A DNA stretch of 64,000 nt from Treponema sp. (GCA_017619795.1 JAFZRP010000011.1:62001-126000); one strand, 5' to 3'; counted from the stretch's first letter, positions 1-9,071 are shown. Notes: a model not told the origin generated them from the letters alone. Numbers and translations: made by a program.

Positions 1-1162
1 TATTAAGTGCAAAATTGTATTCAAAACCTAACTGTCCTCCTAAACCATCAGGTGTAGATAAAGCCTGCTGACTTCTGCTTCCACCTAAATCAAGAACTTC
101 TGTCTGTGCAAACATTCCGTAAATCCTGAAATTATTTACAGGAACATAATCAAAAGAAATACCAAGATAAGCACAGAAATGACCTTCTCCATAATAATAA
201 ATCTCATTATCGGTCATCTGATAGTCGTGCTGTTCCCAGGAACCAAACGAATGCATAATCATAAGCGGATTCAGATAACGTAATTCAAATGGTGAATTAA
301 GCAGAGAACCTTCTACGGCACTAAATCTGAAGTTTTTGAACGGTCTGAAATCAAGCTGATGAAGATAAAGGAAGGTTTCTGGATCTATTTGGTTTACAAA
401 CATTGTATACTTGTATCTTTTTGTATACAAGTTTAACTCTGAATAAAAGTCTGTTTCAAAGGTTTCGTTGTAGATTATGCTTCCAAGCTCTGTTTTTCCA
501 AGGGTTACGCCTTCTTTTCCCATATGAAAGTTGAAGCCCCAGTTATCAAAGGTTTTTCCAACACTTCCATATGCAAAACGTGGAAACAAAAACTCAACAT
601 CATCTCCAGAAAGAGGAACATTTGTAAAACTGCTGTTGAGCTTTGTCTGGGTATAATTCTTTCCAATAAAAAAATCCGATTCAATCGTAACATAATCAGA
701 AAAGCCCATTATAATCGGAAAAGTAAGTGCAAAATCCTTATAATTATAATCAAAGCTCCACGGAACATTATCAGCAGTTTTGTAATAAAGTTCTGGAGAA
801 AGTTTTACATTTCCAAAAAGCCTTAATTTTTGTTCTTTTGCTTGTTCAAGCTTATCACTTTTTATATATTCGCCATTTAAAAGGTTATAATCCTTCTTTA
901 AAAAATCTGAAACTTTTTTATAAAGCTGTTTTCCACTATCCGACAATTCATCGTAATCAATATCATTAAAATAAAACTTAATTTCTCCAATACTCATTGG
1001 CTGGATATCAGTAAAATGGGAAAGATTTGCTTCTGAAAAAAGTGTATATAAATCATCGTAAAGCCAGTGGCCAGATTGAATCATTATAGTATTGTTCTGA
1101 GGTTGAGCCCAGCATAAACAGATGCTTATGAATAACAAAGTGCAAAATATAAGTTTTTTCAT
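1..1162 (-). CDS. Partial outer-membrane beta-barrel protein, Wzi-like (3' end outside window)
   Basis: An open frame runs from an ATG at 1162 to the left edge without a stop, about 387 codons, so the C-terminus is missing. It begins MKKLIFCTLLF and has a signal peptide ending near CWAQ. The mature N-terminus has the pattern SGHWLYDDLYTLF...LSDSGKQLYKK, followed by long stretches of alternating aromatic and polar residues (for example LNLYTKRYKYTMFVNQ, FRIYGMFAQTE) expected of outer-membrane beta strands. This layout, a short helical head and then an extended barrel, resembles the Wzi capsule-assembly family, which anchors surface polysaccharide. Divergent neighbours are glycosyltransferases and a WbaP-like transferase, which fits. 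A possible promoter TTGTTT-N17-TATTTT lies at 1169-1197 on the minus strand, 6 nt from the ATG. The barrel assignment is fairly safe; the Wzi assignment is inference. Confidence 0.55.
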   Translation of the reverse strand, partial: MKKLIFCTLLFISICLCWAQPQNNTIMIQSGHWLYDDLYTLFSEANLSHFTDIQPMSIGEIKFYFNDIDYDELSDSGKQLYKKVSDFLKKDYNLLNGEYIKSDKLEQAKEQKLRLFGNVKLSPELYYKTADNVPWSFDYNYKDFALTFPIIMGFSDYVTIESDFFIGKNYTQTKLNSSFTNVPLSGDDVEFLFPRFAYGSVGKTFDNWGFNFHMGKEGVTLGKTELGSIIYNETFETDFYSELNLYTKRYKYTMFVNQIDPETFLYLHQLDFRPFKNFRFSAVEGSLLNSPFELRYLNPLMIMHSFGSWEQHDYQMTDNEIYYYGEGHFCAYLGISFDYVPVNNFRIYGMFAQTEVLDLGGSRSQQALSTPDGLGGQLGFEYNFALN

Positions 1163-1263
1163 ATTTATAAAATAACATTTTATTTAGTTTTAAACAATAT
1201 AATTAACTTATGGAAATAAGTTTTGAAAATATATTATAAAATATCGAGAAGGAGAGGAACGGA

Positions 1264-1358
1264 TTTCAAAAACGCTCTGTTGTGCTGCCGCTTTTGCGGC
1301 AAACGTATATAATTACAAGGCACAACAGCGCGTAACACGCAAGCGTGTGGTTTTGAAA
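1264..1358. repeat. Nested inverted-repeat element, possible small mobile repeat or structured RNA
   Basis: Four pairs of inverted repeats are visible. The outer arms are TTTCAAAA (1264-1271) and TTTTGAAA (1351-1358). Inside are CTGTTGTGC (1277-1285) with GCACAACAG (1320-1328). Inside that is a tight hairpin GCCGC-TTTT-GCGGC (1287-1300). Next to it is ACACGC-AA-GCGTGT (1335-1348). The block is richer in GC than its surroundings and could fold as a closed multi-branch structure. Terminal inverted arms enclosing secondary hairpins are typical of REP/MITE-like repeats, but I see no second copy in this window and no target duplication that I can confirm. Confidence 0.5.
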
Positions 1359-1431
1359 GACGTTACTCGACTGGAAGATATTTTTAATAAGTTATTAAAA
1401 ATTTATTTCCATATGTTTCAGTTTTGTAAAC

Positions 1432-1460
1432 TTTATTATATTTTTTTATTATGTTATACT
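1432..1460 (+). promoter_or_regulatory. Promoter for glycosyltransferase at 1467 (leaderless)
   Basis: A TATACT -10 box (1455-1460) is preceded by a weak TTTATT -35 (1432-1437) at 17 bp. Only 6 nt separate the -10 from the ATG at 1467 and there is no Shine-Dalgarno, so the transcript would start at or next to the start codon. Confidence 0.5.
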
Positions 1461-1466
1461 TTAATT

Positions 1467-2558
1467 ATGAAACTTGCTGTTGATTGTCGTATGATTGGAA
1501 GCGGTGGAATCGGCACTTATTTTTTATCTATTCTGCCCTATCTTATGCGTAATTTTGAATGTATCTTATTCGGCGATGAAAAAATTATAAATAAAAGCCT
1601 TGAGGAAATTATTCAACGCAATTTTTCGCAAACTGAGGTTCCGGCTTATAAAGTCGTTTCCTGTAATGTAACGACTTTTTCTTTTAAAGAGCTTTTGTTT
1701 TTTCCATCATCACTTTTGAAAATCCCTAATTCCTGCGATGCTTATTATACTCCTTACTGCAATATTCCAATGGGCTTGAATATTCCTATTTATTCTACAA
1801 TTCACGATGTAGTTTTTCTCGATATCCCAGAAATTACTTCTAAGCTCGGTTATTATGCCAGAAAGTGGTTTTATCAGAGAGCCGTAAAAAAATCCGCAAC
1901 AATTTTTACAGTTTCTCAGTTCTCTGCCGAGCGGATTATTCATCATCTTAAAATAAAAAATAAACCGGTTATTGTTACTTACAATGCTGTTCCTGAATGG
2001 TTTACAAATGAAGCGTTTTTTGATGATGTTGTTAAAGAAGATATTTTGTTTGTCGGTAACATTAAGCATCATAAGGGACTTCATATTCTTGTTCCGGCTT
2101 TTAATAAAGCAGTTGAGCGCGGACTTAATGCAAAGCTTCTTATTGTTGGAAACGCAGAAAACTTCAGGACAGGCGACTCTGCAATTCTAAGTGAGATTTC
2201 TGGTTCAAAGAATATTCTTTTTACAGGTAAGGTTTCCGATGAAAAGCTTCGAACACTTTACCGCAATTCCGCACTTCTTGTTCAGCCGTCTTTATACGAA
2301 GGCTTTGGTATGCCGCCAATGGAAGCTATAGCGTGCGGTACAAATGTTGTTCTTTCCGATATCCCGGTTTTTAAGGAGATTTACAAAGATTTCCCGGTTA
2401 CTTTCTTTAAGTCTGGTGATATTGATGACCTTACGGAAAAGCTTATAGAAAAATATAACTCTCCTTCTCCACCTGTTCCACCTGATATTTACTCTTTTGA
2501 AAAAACGTCTTCAATTATTATAAATCAAATTAAGCAGTCATTTAGCGTGTCTAAATGA
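1467..2558 (+). CDS. Glycosyltransferase family 4 (GT-B)
   Basis: A retaining GT4 enzyme of about 363 residues that would move a sugar from a nucleotide donor to a growing surface glycan in the cytoplasm. The frame is open back to 1347, but I start at ATG 1467 because MKLAVDCRMIGSGGIGTYF is the usual N-terminus of this family (the GGIGTY loop) and a -10 box ends 6 nt upstream. The C-terminal half carries LFVGNIKHHKGLHILVPAF, then LLVQPSLYEGFGMPPMEA, the E-x7-E donor-binding region, then GTNVVLSDIPVFKE. The gene is followed after 22 bp by a second GT4 gene, so the two are probably cotranscribed. Acceptor and sugar cannot be read from the sequence. Confidence 0.88.
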   Translation: MKLAVDCRMIGSGGIGTYFLSILPYLMRNFECILFGDEKIINKSLEEIIQRNFSQTEVPAYKVVSCNVTTFSFKELLFFPSSLLKIPNSCDAYYTPYCNIPMGLNIPIYSTIHDVVFLDIPEITSKLGYYARKWFYQRAVKKSATIFTVSQFSAERIIHHLKIKNKPVIVTYNAVPEWFTNEAFFDDVVKEDILFVGNIKHHKGLHILVPAFNKAVERGLNAKLLIVGNAENFRTGDSAILSEISGSKNILFTGKVSDEKLRTLYRNSALLVQPSLYEGFGMPPMEAIACGTNVVLSDIPVFKEIYKDFPVTFFKSGDIDDLTEKLIEKYNSPSPPVPPDIYSFEKTSSIIINQIKQSFSVSK

Positions 2559-2580
2559 CCATTCCAGCAGGAGGCATAAA

Positions 2581-3675
2581 TTGAAAGTAGCAATTGTACA
2601 TTACTGGCTTGTAACAATGCGCGGTGGAGAAAAAGTTATAGAAGCTTTATGCGACATTTTTCCCGATGCCGACATTTATACTAACGTCTACGATCCGTCT
2701 CATATTTCTGAAAAAATTAAATCTCATAAGATTTATACTACTAAAATAAACAAGTGGCCGATGGCTAAAAAAATGTATCAGAAATATATGCCTTTTATGC
2801 CGAATGCGCTTATGGAGCTTGACCTTACCGGTTATGATTTGATTATTTCAAGTGAGTCTGGTCCTGCAAAAGGTGTTGTACCGGCTCCAAATGCATTCCA
2901 TCTATGCTACTGTCATACACCAATGCGTTATCTCTGGGATATGTATCATGAATACTTCAGGAAATCAAATGCAGTCGTAAAGTTTTTTATGAAGAAGATG
3001 ATTCCTAATCTGCGTCAGTGGGATGTAATGTCAAGCAATCTTGTAGACCACTTTGTCGCAAACTCCCATTATGTTGCGTCCCGTATTCAACGCTATTATA
3101 ACCGTAAGGCAGATGTAATTTATCCTCCATGCGATATTGACCGATTCATTTCCAATCCTCGAAATCCACAGGATTTTTATCTGTTTTTTGGTCAGCTTGT
3201 CGGCTATAAGCGTGCTGATCTTGCAATTGAAGCGTGTATTCAGTCTGGCCGCAAAATTGTAGTTATCGGCGACGGTAAATCAAAGGAAGCAGCTAAATAT
3301 AAAAAATCTGGACTTGTTACTTTTACCGGCCGTGTATCTGATCAGGAAATTGCAAAATATCTTTCTGAAGCAAAAGCCCTTCTTTTCCCTGGAATTGAAG
3401 ATTTCGGCATTATTCCTGTTGAGGCAAATGCGGCTGGTTGTCCTGTTCTAGCCTATAAGGATGGAGGTGCGCTGGATTCAGTTGCTGAAGGAAAAACAGG
3501 TTTATTCTTTGAAGAACAGACAGTTCCAAGTCTTATAGAATGCCTGGACCGCTTTGAAAAAGAAGAAGCATTATTCGCAAATCGCCAGACTTTTACAGAG
3601 CACGTACAGAAATTTTCAATCCAGAACTTTAAGAATTCCATTCAAAAACTCTGTGATGAACGCATAAGACTCTAA
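2581..3675 (+). CDS. Glycosyltransferase family 4
   Basis: A GT4 enzyme of 364 residues with a UUG start (2581) chosen because AGGAGG sits 6 nt before it. Features seen: MRGGEKVIEALCDIFPDADIYT at the N-terminus, the central CYCHTPMRYLWDMYHEYF motif found in mannosyl/rhamnosyl-transferases acting on polyprenyl-linked oligosaccharides, and the C-terminal ALLFPGIEDFGIIPVEANAAG donor-binding region followed by GGALDSVAEGKTG. It probably extends the lipid-linked glycan started by the WbaP-like enzyme encoded next. The donor is unknown; mannose is plausible from family resemblance only. Confidence 0.87.
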   Translation: MKVAIVHYWLVTMRGGEKVIEALCDIFPDADIYTNVYDPSHISEKIKSHKIYTTKINKWPMAKKMYQKYMPFMPNALMELDLTGYDLIISSESGPAKGVVPAPNAFHLCYCHTPMRYLWDMYHEYFRKSNAVVKFFMKKMIPNLRQWDVMSSNLVDHFVANSHYVASRIQRYYNRKADVIYPPCDIDRFISNPRNPQDFYLFFGQLVGYKRADLAIEACIQSGRKIVVIGDGKSKEAAKYKKSGLVTFTGRVSDQEIAKYLSEAKALLFPGIEDFGIIPVEANAAGCPVLAYKDGGALDSVAEGKTGLFFEEQTVPSLIECLDRFEKEEALFANRQTFTEHVQKFSIQNFKNSIQKLCDERIRL

Positions 3676-3716
3676 GGGATTTGTCCTAAAATGGCTTTTT
3701 ATTACTTTGGTAATAA

Positions 3717-3745
3717 TAGACAATTATAATCTTTTGTTCTATAAT
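3717..3745 (+). promoter_or_regulatory. Sigma70-type promoter for WbaP-like gene (leaderless)
   Basis: TAGACA (3717-3722), 17 bp spacer, TATAAT (3740-3745). The ATG at 3753 is 7 nt after the -10 box and no Shine-Dalgarno is present, so transcription should start at the start codon itself. Confidence 0.65.
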
Positions 3746-3752
3746 TAATGTT

Positions 3753-5216
3753 ATGAATGAAGAAGAATTCAAAAAGTATCTTAAAGCAAATTTTCCACGC
3801 ACAAGTAGTTTCTTAAGCGGATTTATGCTTTTTCTCGTAGATATTTTTACACTTATTTTTTGTATTGCAGCAGGCTTCTTTATCATAAACCTTTTTGCAA
3901 CAAGCGACATAAACTTCAAATCCTTTATAAATTATTCAGTTTTTCTTCCTGTCAATCTTATAATTTTTGCAATTATGGGACTTTATCCCGGCATTATGAT
4001 TCCGGCAGCAGAGGAAGTAAAAAAATATTGTGTTTCAACCTTTTTCAGCTTTGCCGCAATCGTTTTAAGTATTTTCTTCTCAGATTTAACAGATACAAAT
4101 CTTACAAAAAACATTACAAAGGACAGTCAGGATTTTGAAATCATGCTTGCCTTTGCAATTGCTTTTCTTTTTGCAACAATTTTGCTTCCTGCCTTTAGGG
4201 AATATTCAAAAAGAATCTTGGGAAAAAAGAAATGGTGGGGAATTCCAGCCGTTATTTATAGCTCAGGAAACAGTGCTGATGAAGTTATTGACCGTCTTGT
4301 AAAGCATACATATCTTGGTTACAGACCCGCAGTTATACTTGATGGTCTTGCTACAGCTCCATATACCTACAATAATATTCCGGTATTTCCTGCTTCCAAC
4401 AACAAAATCATAGATATAATTCACACATATAATATTAAAAATGCCGTTATTTGTGATTATCAGCAGGATATTACACCGATTATGACAACGTACAGATATA
4501 CAATTTCTGTTTCTAAAAAACAGACTTCGTTTACATGTACACAGCATCTTAAGGATATTGCCGGTATAATTGGATTCGCATCGCTTCATAATCTTACTTT
4601 CAAATCTAATCTTTTTATTAAGCGAACCCTTGATATCCTGCTTATTATTATTGCCTTACCAATTCTTATTCCTGTATTCCTTATTTTAAGTCTTATCGTA
4701 AAGCTTACTTCTAAAGGACCTGTTTTTTACAGACATGAACGAATCGGTAAAAACGGAAAGAAAATTAAATGCTGGAAATTCCGTTCCATGAAAATTAACT
4801 CTCAGGAAATGCTAAAAGAAATCCTTGAAAATGATCCTGTAAGACGTGCAGAATGGGAAGCAGAACGAAAGTTTAAGGACGATCCTCGTGTAACAAAATT
4901 CGGTAAATTCCTTAGAAAAACAAGTCTGGATGAACTTCCACAGCTTTTCAACGTACTTGCTGGTGAAATGAGCTTTGTTGGTCCTCGCCCTGTTACTGCA
5001 GAAGAAATAGAAATGTATGGCGATTATAAGGATTTTGTACTTTCTGTTTTACCTGGTATTTCAGGAATGTGGCAGGTTTCCGGCCGTTCAGATGCTACCT
5101 ACGAAGAACGAATTGTTTTTGATACATATTATATTCAGAACTGGTCAATCTGGCTTGATCTTTGGATTCTTATTAAAACTGTATATGTCGTATTAAGAAG
5201 AAAGGGTGCTTATTAG
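3753..5216 (+). CDS. Polyprenyl-phosphate sugar-1-phosphate transferase, WbaP-like
   Basis: Initiating enzyme of glycan assembly: transfers a sugar-1-phosphate from a nucleotide sugar to undecaprenyl phosphate at the inner membrane. The 487 residues show four N-terminal membrane segments (about 25-50, 60-80, 92-110, 130-150), a Rossmann-like middle with GYRPAVILDG, a further membrane or re-entrant helix (LLIIIALPILIPVFLILSL, near 297-315), and the catalytic domain with KCWKFRSM, KFLRKTSLDELPQL, GEMSFVGPRPV and a C-terminal PGISGMWQVSGRSD. The insert NDPVRRAEWEAERKFKDDPR is typical of the WbaP branch (galactose-1-P) rather than WcaJ, but specificity is inference. It precedes an outer-membrane barrel gene by 3 nt. 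Confidence 0.9.
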   Translation: MNEEEFKKYLKANFPRTSSFLSGFMLFLVDIFTLIFCIAAGFFIINLFATSDINFKSFINYSVFLPVNLIIFAIMGLYPGIMIPAAEEVKKYCVSTFFSFAAIVLSIFFSDLTDTNLTKNITKDSQDFEIMLAFAIAFLFATILLPAFREYSKRILGKKKWWGIPAVIYSSGNSADEVIDRLVKHTYLGYRPAVILDGLATAPYTYNNIPVFPASNNKIIDIIHTYNIKNAVICDYQQDITPIMTTYRYTISVSKKQTSFTCTQHLKDIAGIIGFASLHNLTFKSNLFIKRTLDILLIIIALPILIPVFLILSLIVKLTSKGPVFYRHERIGKNGKKIKCWKFRSMKINSQEMLKEILENDPVRRAEWEAERKFKDDPRVTKFGKFLRKTSLDELPQLFNVLAGEMSFVGPRPVTAEEIEMYGDYKDFVLSVLPGISGMWQVSGRSDATYEERIVFDTYYIQNWSIWLDLWILIKTVYVVLRRKGAY

Positions 5217-5219
5217 AAT

Positions 5220-6821
5220 ATGAAAAAGTTATTATTTTTTATCCTCGCTTTGTTTTATGGACTTTTTTGCTATGCTAATAAATATCAAATAACAGAAGTA
5301 AAATATTTAATCATTCCAAGTGAAATAAAGTTTTTAGGCGTAACAAAGCCCTATTGTCTTGAACAAAAGGTTTCTGTAGATAAAAATAAAATCTTCGAAA
5401 CAGAAGAAGAATTTACCGAATATCTTGAGGACTATAAGCAGAGACTTAATAATACGCGAGTTTTTGAAGAGCTTAATGTTGAATTTGTCTGCTTAAGTGT
5501 TGAACCAAAAGAACCGGTTGAAACAGATGAACCTGTAGACATTGAAGATGAAGTAATGAAGGTAAGACTTCATGTATATTTAAAAGATTCTTTTCATATT
5601 TTTGTTTTACCAGGTCCAAAATATGATTCAAATAACGGTTTGAGATTGAAATTCAAAATTAAGGATTTTAACTTTCTTGGAACCCTTAATACTATGAATT
5701 CAGATATCTACTTTCTTATTCCAACCATTGAATCGGATAATAAGAATACAGAGTTTGGACTTAATTTTTCTTTCGACTACCCTTTCAAAGCCGGTATCTT
5801 TGATTCTGCCTGGGTAAATGATCTTGGTATTTCGTATACAATTGGTGATTCAATGCCTGAATGGGATGTAAAAACCGGCGTTCAGTTTAAGCTTCCATTC
5901 GATAAGTATTCCTTTATCTGGGAAATCTATCAGAAATCTATAAATAATTTTGATTATGAAAAGTTTGGAGATTCCCTTTATTTCGCAGAAGAAATAAAGT
6001 TTTCTTTACCGATTAAGTTCTATGAATCTTCTACTTTAGGAACCTTTACATACACACCATATCTTGATACTTATTTCAACTGGGACCTTGACTCAATCTC
6101 TGAAAATAACTCAAGCCTTTCAAGCCCAGTAATTGATTTAGGACACAGTATTTCTTTCGGCCGTGTAGACTGGAATAACAATTTGCGAGACGGTTTGGAT
6201 TTTACACTTTTGAATTATTATATGTATAACTTCCAGAGAAACATGTTTTATCCAATTACAAAAGTTGATTTTAGATTCTATAATTCAATTCCTTTATTAG
6301 ATGCTCCGGTATTCAAACGCTTAGGCATTAACGGTAAAATCTATTCATTTATTTATATGCTTAATCCAGATAAAAATGAATATATACGATATGACGGTTA
6401 TTCTTTTGGAGATGAGCTTAGAGGAATCCGTGACTCTCAGAACTATAAGGATACAGATATTTCTTCCCTTACTTCAACTTCTGCCATAATCGTAAATCTT
6501 GATTTCCCTCTTCATATTTATACAACAAACTTTACCGCTAAGTTCTTTAAATTTTTCAATTTTGACTTACAGATTTCGCCTTTCGTAGATATAGCACTTA
6601 CATATAATAAGTATAACAAGAGCTGGTATAATCCAAAGGATGGTTTTTATTCTGCCGGAGTTGAGTTCTTAGTTTATCCTACAAAATGGAAAGGCATTAC
6701 AGTACGAGCTAATTTTGGTTATGATATTGGACGAAAGTTCCTTAAGAATTATCTTAACATGGATTGGCGTGGCGATTCTTCTAAATACGAGATTTATTTA
6801 GGACTCGGATTGCATTATTAA
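5220..6821 (+). CDS. Omp85/POTRA-like outer-membrane beta-barrel protein
   Basis: 533 residues with a signal peptide (MKKLLFFILALFYGLFCYA). After it comes a POTRA-like unit, with a helix of the type EEFTEYLEDYKQRLNNTRVFEELNVEF (about 62-92). A long barrel follows that starts with a DSNNGLRLKFKIKDFNFLG stretch, the DxNxLG-like pattern at the first strands of Omp85 barrels, and it ends in a C-terminal aromatic residue (GLGLHY), as outer-membrane proteins do. One POTRA and about 420 barrel residues is smaller than BamA or TamA. It starts 3 nt after the WbaP-like gene, so the two are likely coupled; a role in exporting or assembling surface glycan or protein is inference. Its stop overlaps the convergent gene's stop by 4 nt. 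Confidence 0.65.
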   Translation: MKKLLFFILALFYGLFCYANKYQITEVKYLIIPSEIKFLGVTKPYCLEQKVSVDKNKIFETEEEFTEYLEDYKQRLNNTRVFEELNVEFVCLSVEPKEPVETDEPVDIEDEVMKVRLHVYLKDSFHIFVLPGPKYDSNNGLRLKFKIKDFNFLGTLNTMNSDIYFLIPTIESDNKNTEFGLNFSFDYPFKAGIFDSAWVNDLGISYTIGDSMPEWDVKTGVQFKLPFDKYSFIWEIYQKSINNFDYEKFGDSLYFAEEIKFSLPIKFYESSTLGTFTYTPYLDTYFNWDLDSISENNSSLSSPVIDLGHSISFGRVDWNNNLRDGLDFTLLNYYMYNFQRNMFYPITKVDFRFYNSIPLLDAPVFKRLGINGKIYSFIYMLNPDKNEYIRYDGYSFGDELRGIRDSQNYKDTDISSLTSTSAIIVNLDFPLHIYTTNFTAKFFKFFNFDLQISPFVDIALTYNKYNKSWYNPKDGFYSAGVEFLVYPTKWKGITVRANFGYDIGRKFLKNYLNMDWRGDSSKYEIYLGLGLHY

Positions 6822-7945
6822 TCCTGTTTTTCTATCGGTTTAGAAATACCATCAAGTGTATCAAGTTTAATAACAGCTTCCTGCTGCCAGTATTTTTCTG
6901 GAGAATGGAAGGCTAAAATCTCAAGCATTTCCATAGAAAACTTTTTATAGCCTAAATCTGCGCAGATATCGCTGAAAACATTGAAGTTCTTCCAGATATG
7001 ATTTAATTTTCCCCATTCAAGAATATCTGAATATTCAGGAACCTTATCAAAAAACTCAGCTAAATCATAAAAGGTATATTCAGAATCTCTTTTTTCCATA
7101 AGAGAACAGATTCTCGTAAAACCATTGAGCATTGCGAGAGCTGAATAATCAAAAGCTTTTTGTAATTCATTTAATTTATAATAATAATCTGCAAGCTGGC
7201 TGTAAGCATTCAAAGAATAATAATCATAAGTTCTGTAAAGATTGAAAATCTTATTAACATTTTCTTTTTTGTCTGCAGCAACAGTATTTTTCATTGCACG
7301 TACAAGAACTTTGTTTTTATCATTCTGAGTATTTCCAATAATATTTAAGAGACGGATTTCGTACTTTTCATTATCTCCTTTTAAGCGACTTATTTCTGCA
7401 AGGAGATAAAGGATTTCGTACCTTTCATCAGGAATATCAAGTACAGATTGATTAGCAAGAGCTTTTCTATAATATTCTTCAGCAAAATCATATTCACCTT
7501 CAATTCTGTAAATGTCACCTATCAGCTTTTGTGCCTCAGGATATTCTTCCTGCTGTCTTAAATAATTAAGCAATTGAGAAATTGATTCATTAAAGAAAGC
7601 CTGTCCGTTTTTCTTAACATAATGATTTATAATGCTTATACAATCAATTTCACCACGCTCTTCAAGAACAGCCAGAACATCATCAATTCTGTCTCCAGCT
7701 TTTTTAACTTCTTTAGAAGAAAGACTTTTTTCAACAGTTTTTATTTCATAATTGATTTGTTCTTTTTTTAAGGTAATTGCATCCTCTGCATATCTTAAAG
7801 CTTTACCATAATCCTTGTCTTCAAAATAAATGCTTGCGTTTCTAAAGGCAGTTACACTGTTCTGTGTATTTTTCTGTGAATTACTCTGCGAATAAACAGA
7901 CAAAACTAAAAAAGAAAAACAGATGATGGCTAAAGCTTTTTTCAT
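6818..7945 (-). CDS. Periplasmic tetratricopeptide-like repeat protein
   Basis: 375 residues with a cleavable signal peptide (MKKALAIICFSFLVLSVYSQ) and no lipobox Cys, so probably soluble in the periplasm. The body is helical with TPR-like units, for example DKDYGKALRYAEDAITL near 43, YPEAQKLIGDIYRIEGEYDFAEEYYRKAL near 134-162 and YYKLNELQKAFDYSALAML near 250. An AGGA Shine-Dalgarno lies 7 nt before the ATG. It follows ispG after 28 bp on the same strand, so it is probably expressed with it, though nothing in it suggests isoprenoid chemistry. Function is unknown; TPR proteins of this kind usually scaffold envelope complexes. Confidence 0.7.
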   Translation of the reverse strand: MKKALAIICFSFLVLSVYSQSNSQKNTQNSVTAFRNASIYFEDKDYGKALRYAEDAITLKKEQINYEIKTVEKSLSSKEVKKAGDRIDDVLAVLEERGEIDCISIINHYVKKNGQAFFNESISQLLNYLRQQEEYPEAQKLIGDIYRIEGEYDFAEEYYRKALANQSVLDIPDERYEILYLLAEISRLKGDNEKYEIRLLNIIGNTQNDKNKVLVRAMKNTVAADKKENVNKIFNLYRTYDYYSLNAYSQLADYYYKLNELQKAFDYSALAMLNGFTRICSLMEKRDSEYTFYDLAEFFDKVPEYSDILEWGKLNHIWKNFNVFSDICADLGYKKFSMEMLEILAFHSPEKYWQQEAVIKLDTLDGISKPIEKQD

Positions 7946-7973
7946 AATAATTCCTATTTATCTTAAATTATTT

Positions 7974-9071
7974 TCATTCATTTTTCAGAAGCTCATTTAA
8001 TTCTTCTTCAAATACTTTATCGGTTAATTCCGGCCTGATTGTTTGCACTATTTTTCCTTTTTTGAAAATAATTACCTTATCCGCAGCACCGGCAATACCT
8101 AAATCCGCATGCTTCCCTTCTCCAGGACCGTTTACAACACAGCCCATAACCGCAACCGTAATATCCTTGTTGATTGATAAAAGCCTGTTCTGCCAGCGCT
8201 CAACAAAGCTGTGAACATCAAAGCCTTCTCGTCCGCAGCGAGGACAGCTTACTAGCTTTAAGCCTCCCTGTCGCTTTCCGCATTCCTTTAATATATTAAG
8301 GCCTGCAATTACTTCGTTTTCTGCTGATGATGAAAGGCTAACTCTTATAGTATCTCCAATCCCTTCATTTAATAAAGTTGAAAATGCAATAGAAGATTTT
8401 ACAATGCCGCCGATTAATGGACCGGCTTCCGTTACTCCAAGATGAAGCGGATTATTATATTTGTTCGCATAATAGCGGTTACATTCAATTGTTTCCTGAA
8501 CATCTGAGGATTTCATGCTTACAACATACTGTGAAAAGTTAAGCTTTTCAAAAACCTCTGCCTCGCGGCAGGCCGTTTCACATAATCCCTGCGACCGCGT
8601 TATCTCGCCTACCGCAATCTTTGCCTGTAAATCCTTTGGCAGGCTACCGCTGTTTATTCCTATTCTTATTGCTACGCCATTATCCCGGCAAGCCTCTACA
8701 ACCTTTTGTGTATTTTCAAAAGAACCAATATTTCCTGGATTTATACGGATAGCGGCAACATTTCCTTTAAGACATTCGAGCGCAAGTCTATAATCAAAAT
8801 GAATATCTGCAACAAGCGGTATTGAAGTATGAGCCGCAATTTCACATAAGCCTGCAGCACTTTCAACATCAGGAACGGCAAATCGTATTATATCGCAGCC
8901 AAGAAGCTGTAATTGTTCAATCTGGCGTAAAATATCATTCAGCTTTGCAGGATTATTTACAACGTCCTTAATTCCATCCTTCCACATTGTCTGTAAGGAA
9001 ACAGGACTTCCACCCCCGATTGCAATGCGCTTTGTTATTCCCTTGCCGCCTAAAAAAACTTCTTTGGTCAT
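7974..9071 (-). CDS. ispG: 4-hydroxy-3-methylbut-2-en-1-yl diphosphate synthase (IspG/GcpE)
   Basis: Converts methylerythritol cyclodiphosphate to HMBPP in the non-mevalonate isoprenoid pathway, using a 4Fe-4S cluster. The 365-residue length fits the compact bacterial form. The TIM-barrel half contains GGGSPVSLQTM at the start, VADIHFDYRLAL and RINPGNIG. The C-terminal half has the cluster ligands in LVSCPRCGR and MGCVVNGPGEGKHADLG, with the conserved Glu in NGPGE. The next gene downstream encodes a periplasmic repeat protein. The start codon has no Shine-Dalgarno and lies 6 nt after a TATAAC box. Confidence 0.97.
   Translation of the reverse strand: MTKEVFLGGKGITKRIAIGGGSPVSLQTMWKDGIKDVVNNPAKLNDILRQIEQLQLLGCDIIRFAVPDVESAAGLCEIAAHTSIPLVADIHFDYRLALECLKGNVAAIRINPGNIGSFENTQKVVEACRDNGVAIRIGINSGSLPKDLQAKIAVGEITRSQGLCETACREAEVFEKLNFSQYVVSMKSSDVQETIECNRYYANKYNNPLHLGVTEAGPLIGGIVKSSIAFSTLLNEGIGDTIRVSLSSSAENEVIAGLNILKECGKRQGGLKLVSCPRCGREGFDVHSFVERWQNRLLSINKDITVAVMGCVVNGPGEGKHADLGIAGAADKVIIFKKGKIVQTIRPELTDKVFEEELNELLKNE

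Larger units (their letters stand above)
1163..1466. other. 304-bp divergent intergenic region
   Basis: This is the only gap over 300 bp. It separates the minus-strand barrel gene from the plus-strand glycosyltransferase. It holds AT-rich promoter sequence for both genes and, in the middle, a GC-richer block of nested inverted repeats (listed separately). A reading frame of the downstream gene extends back to 1347 through the hairpins, but the protein family start and the -10 box both point to 1467, so I treat this stretch as non-coding. Confidence 0.7.

Noticed and set aside
524..969. Plus-strand frames at the left edge
   Set aside because: Opposite a clear partial membrane-protein frame with signal peptide and beta-barrel pattern; they lack ribosome sites and family features.
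1347..1466. Extra 40 codons at the start of the first glycosyltransferase
   Set aside because: They run through the hairpin element, show no similarity to the GT4 start, and the -10 box and conserved MKLAVDCRMIG point to 1467.
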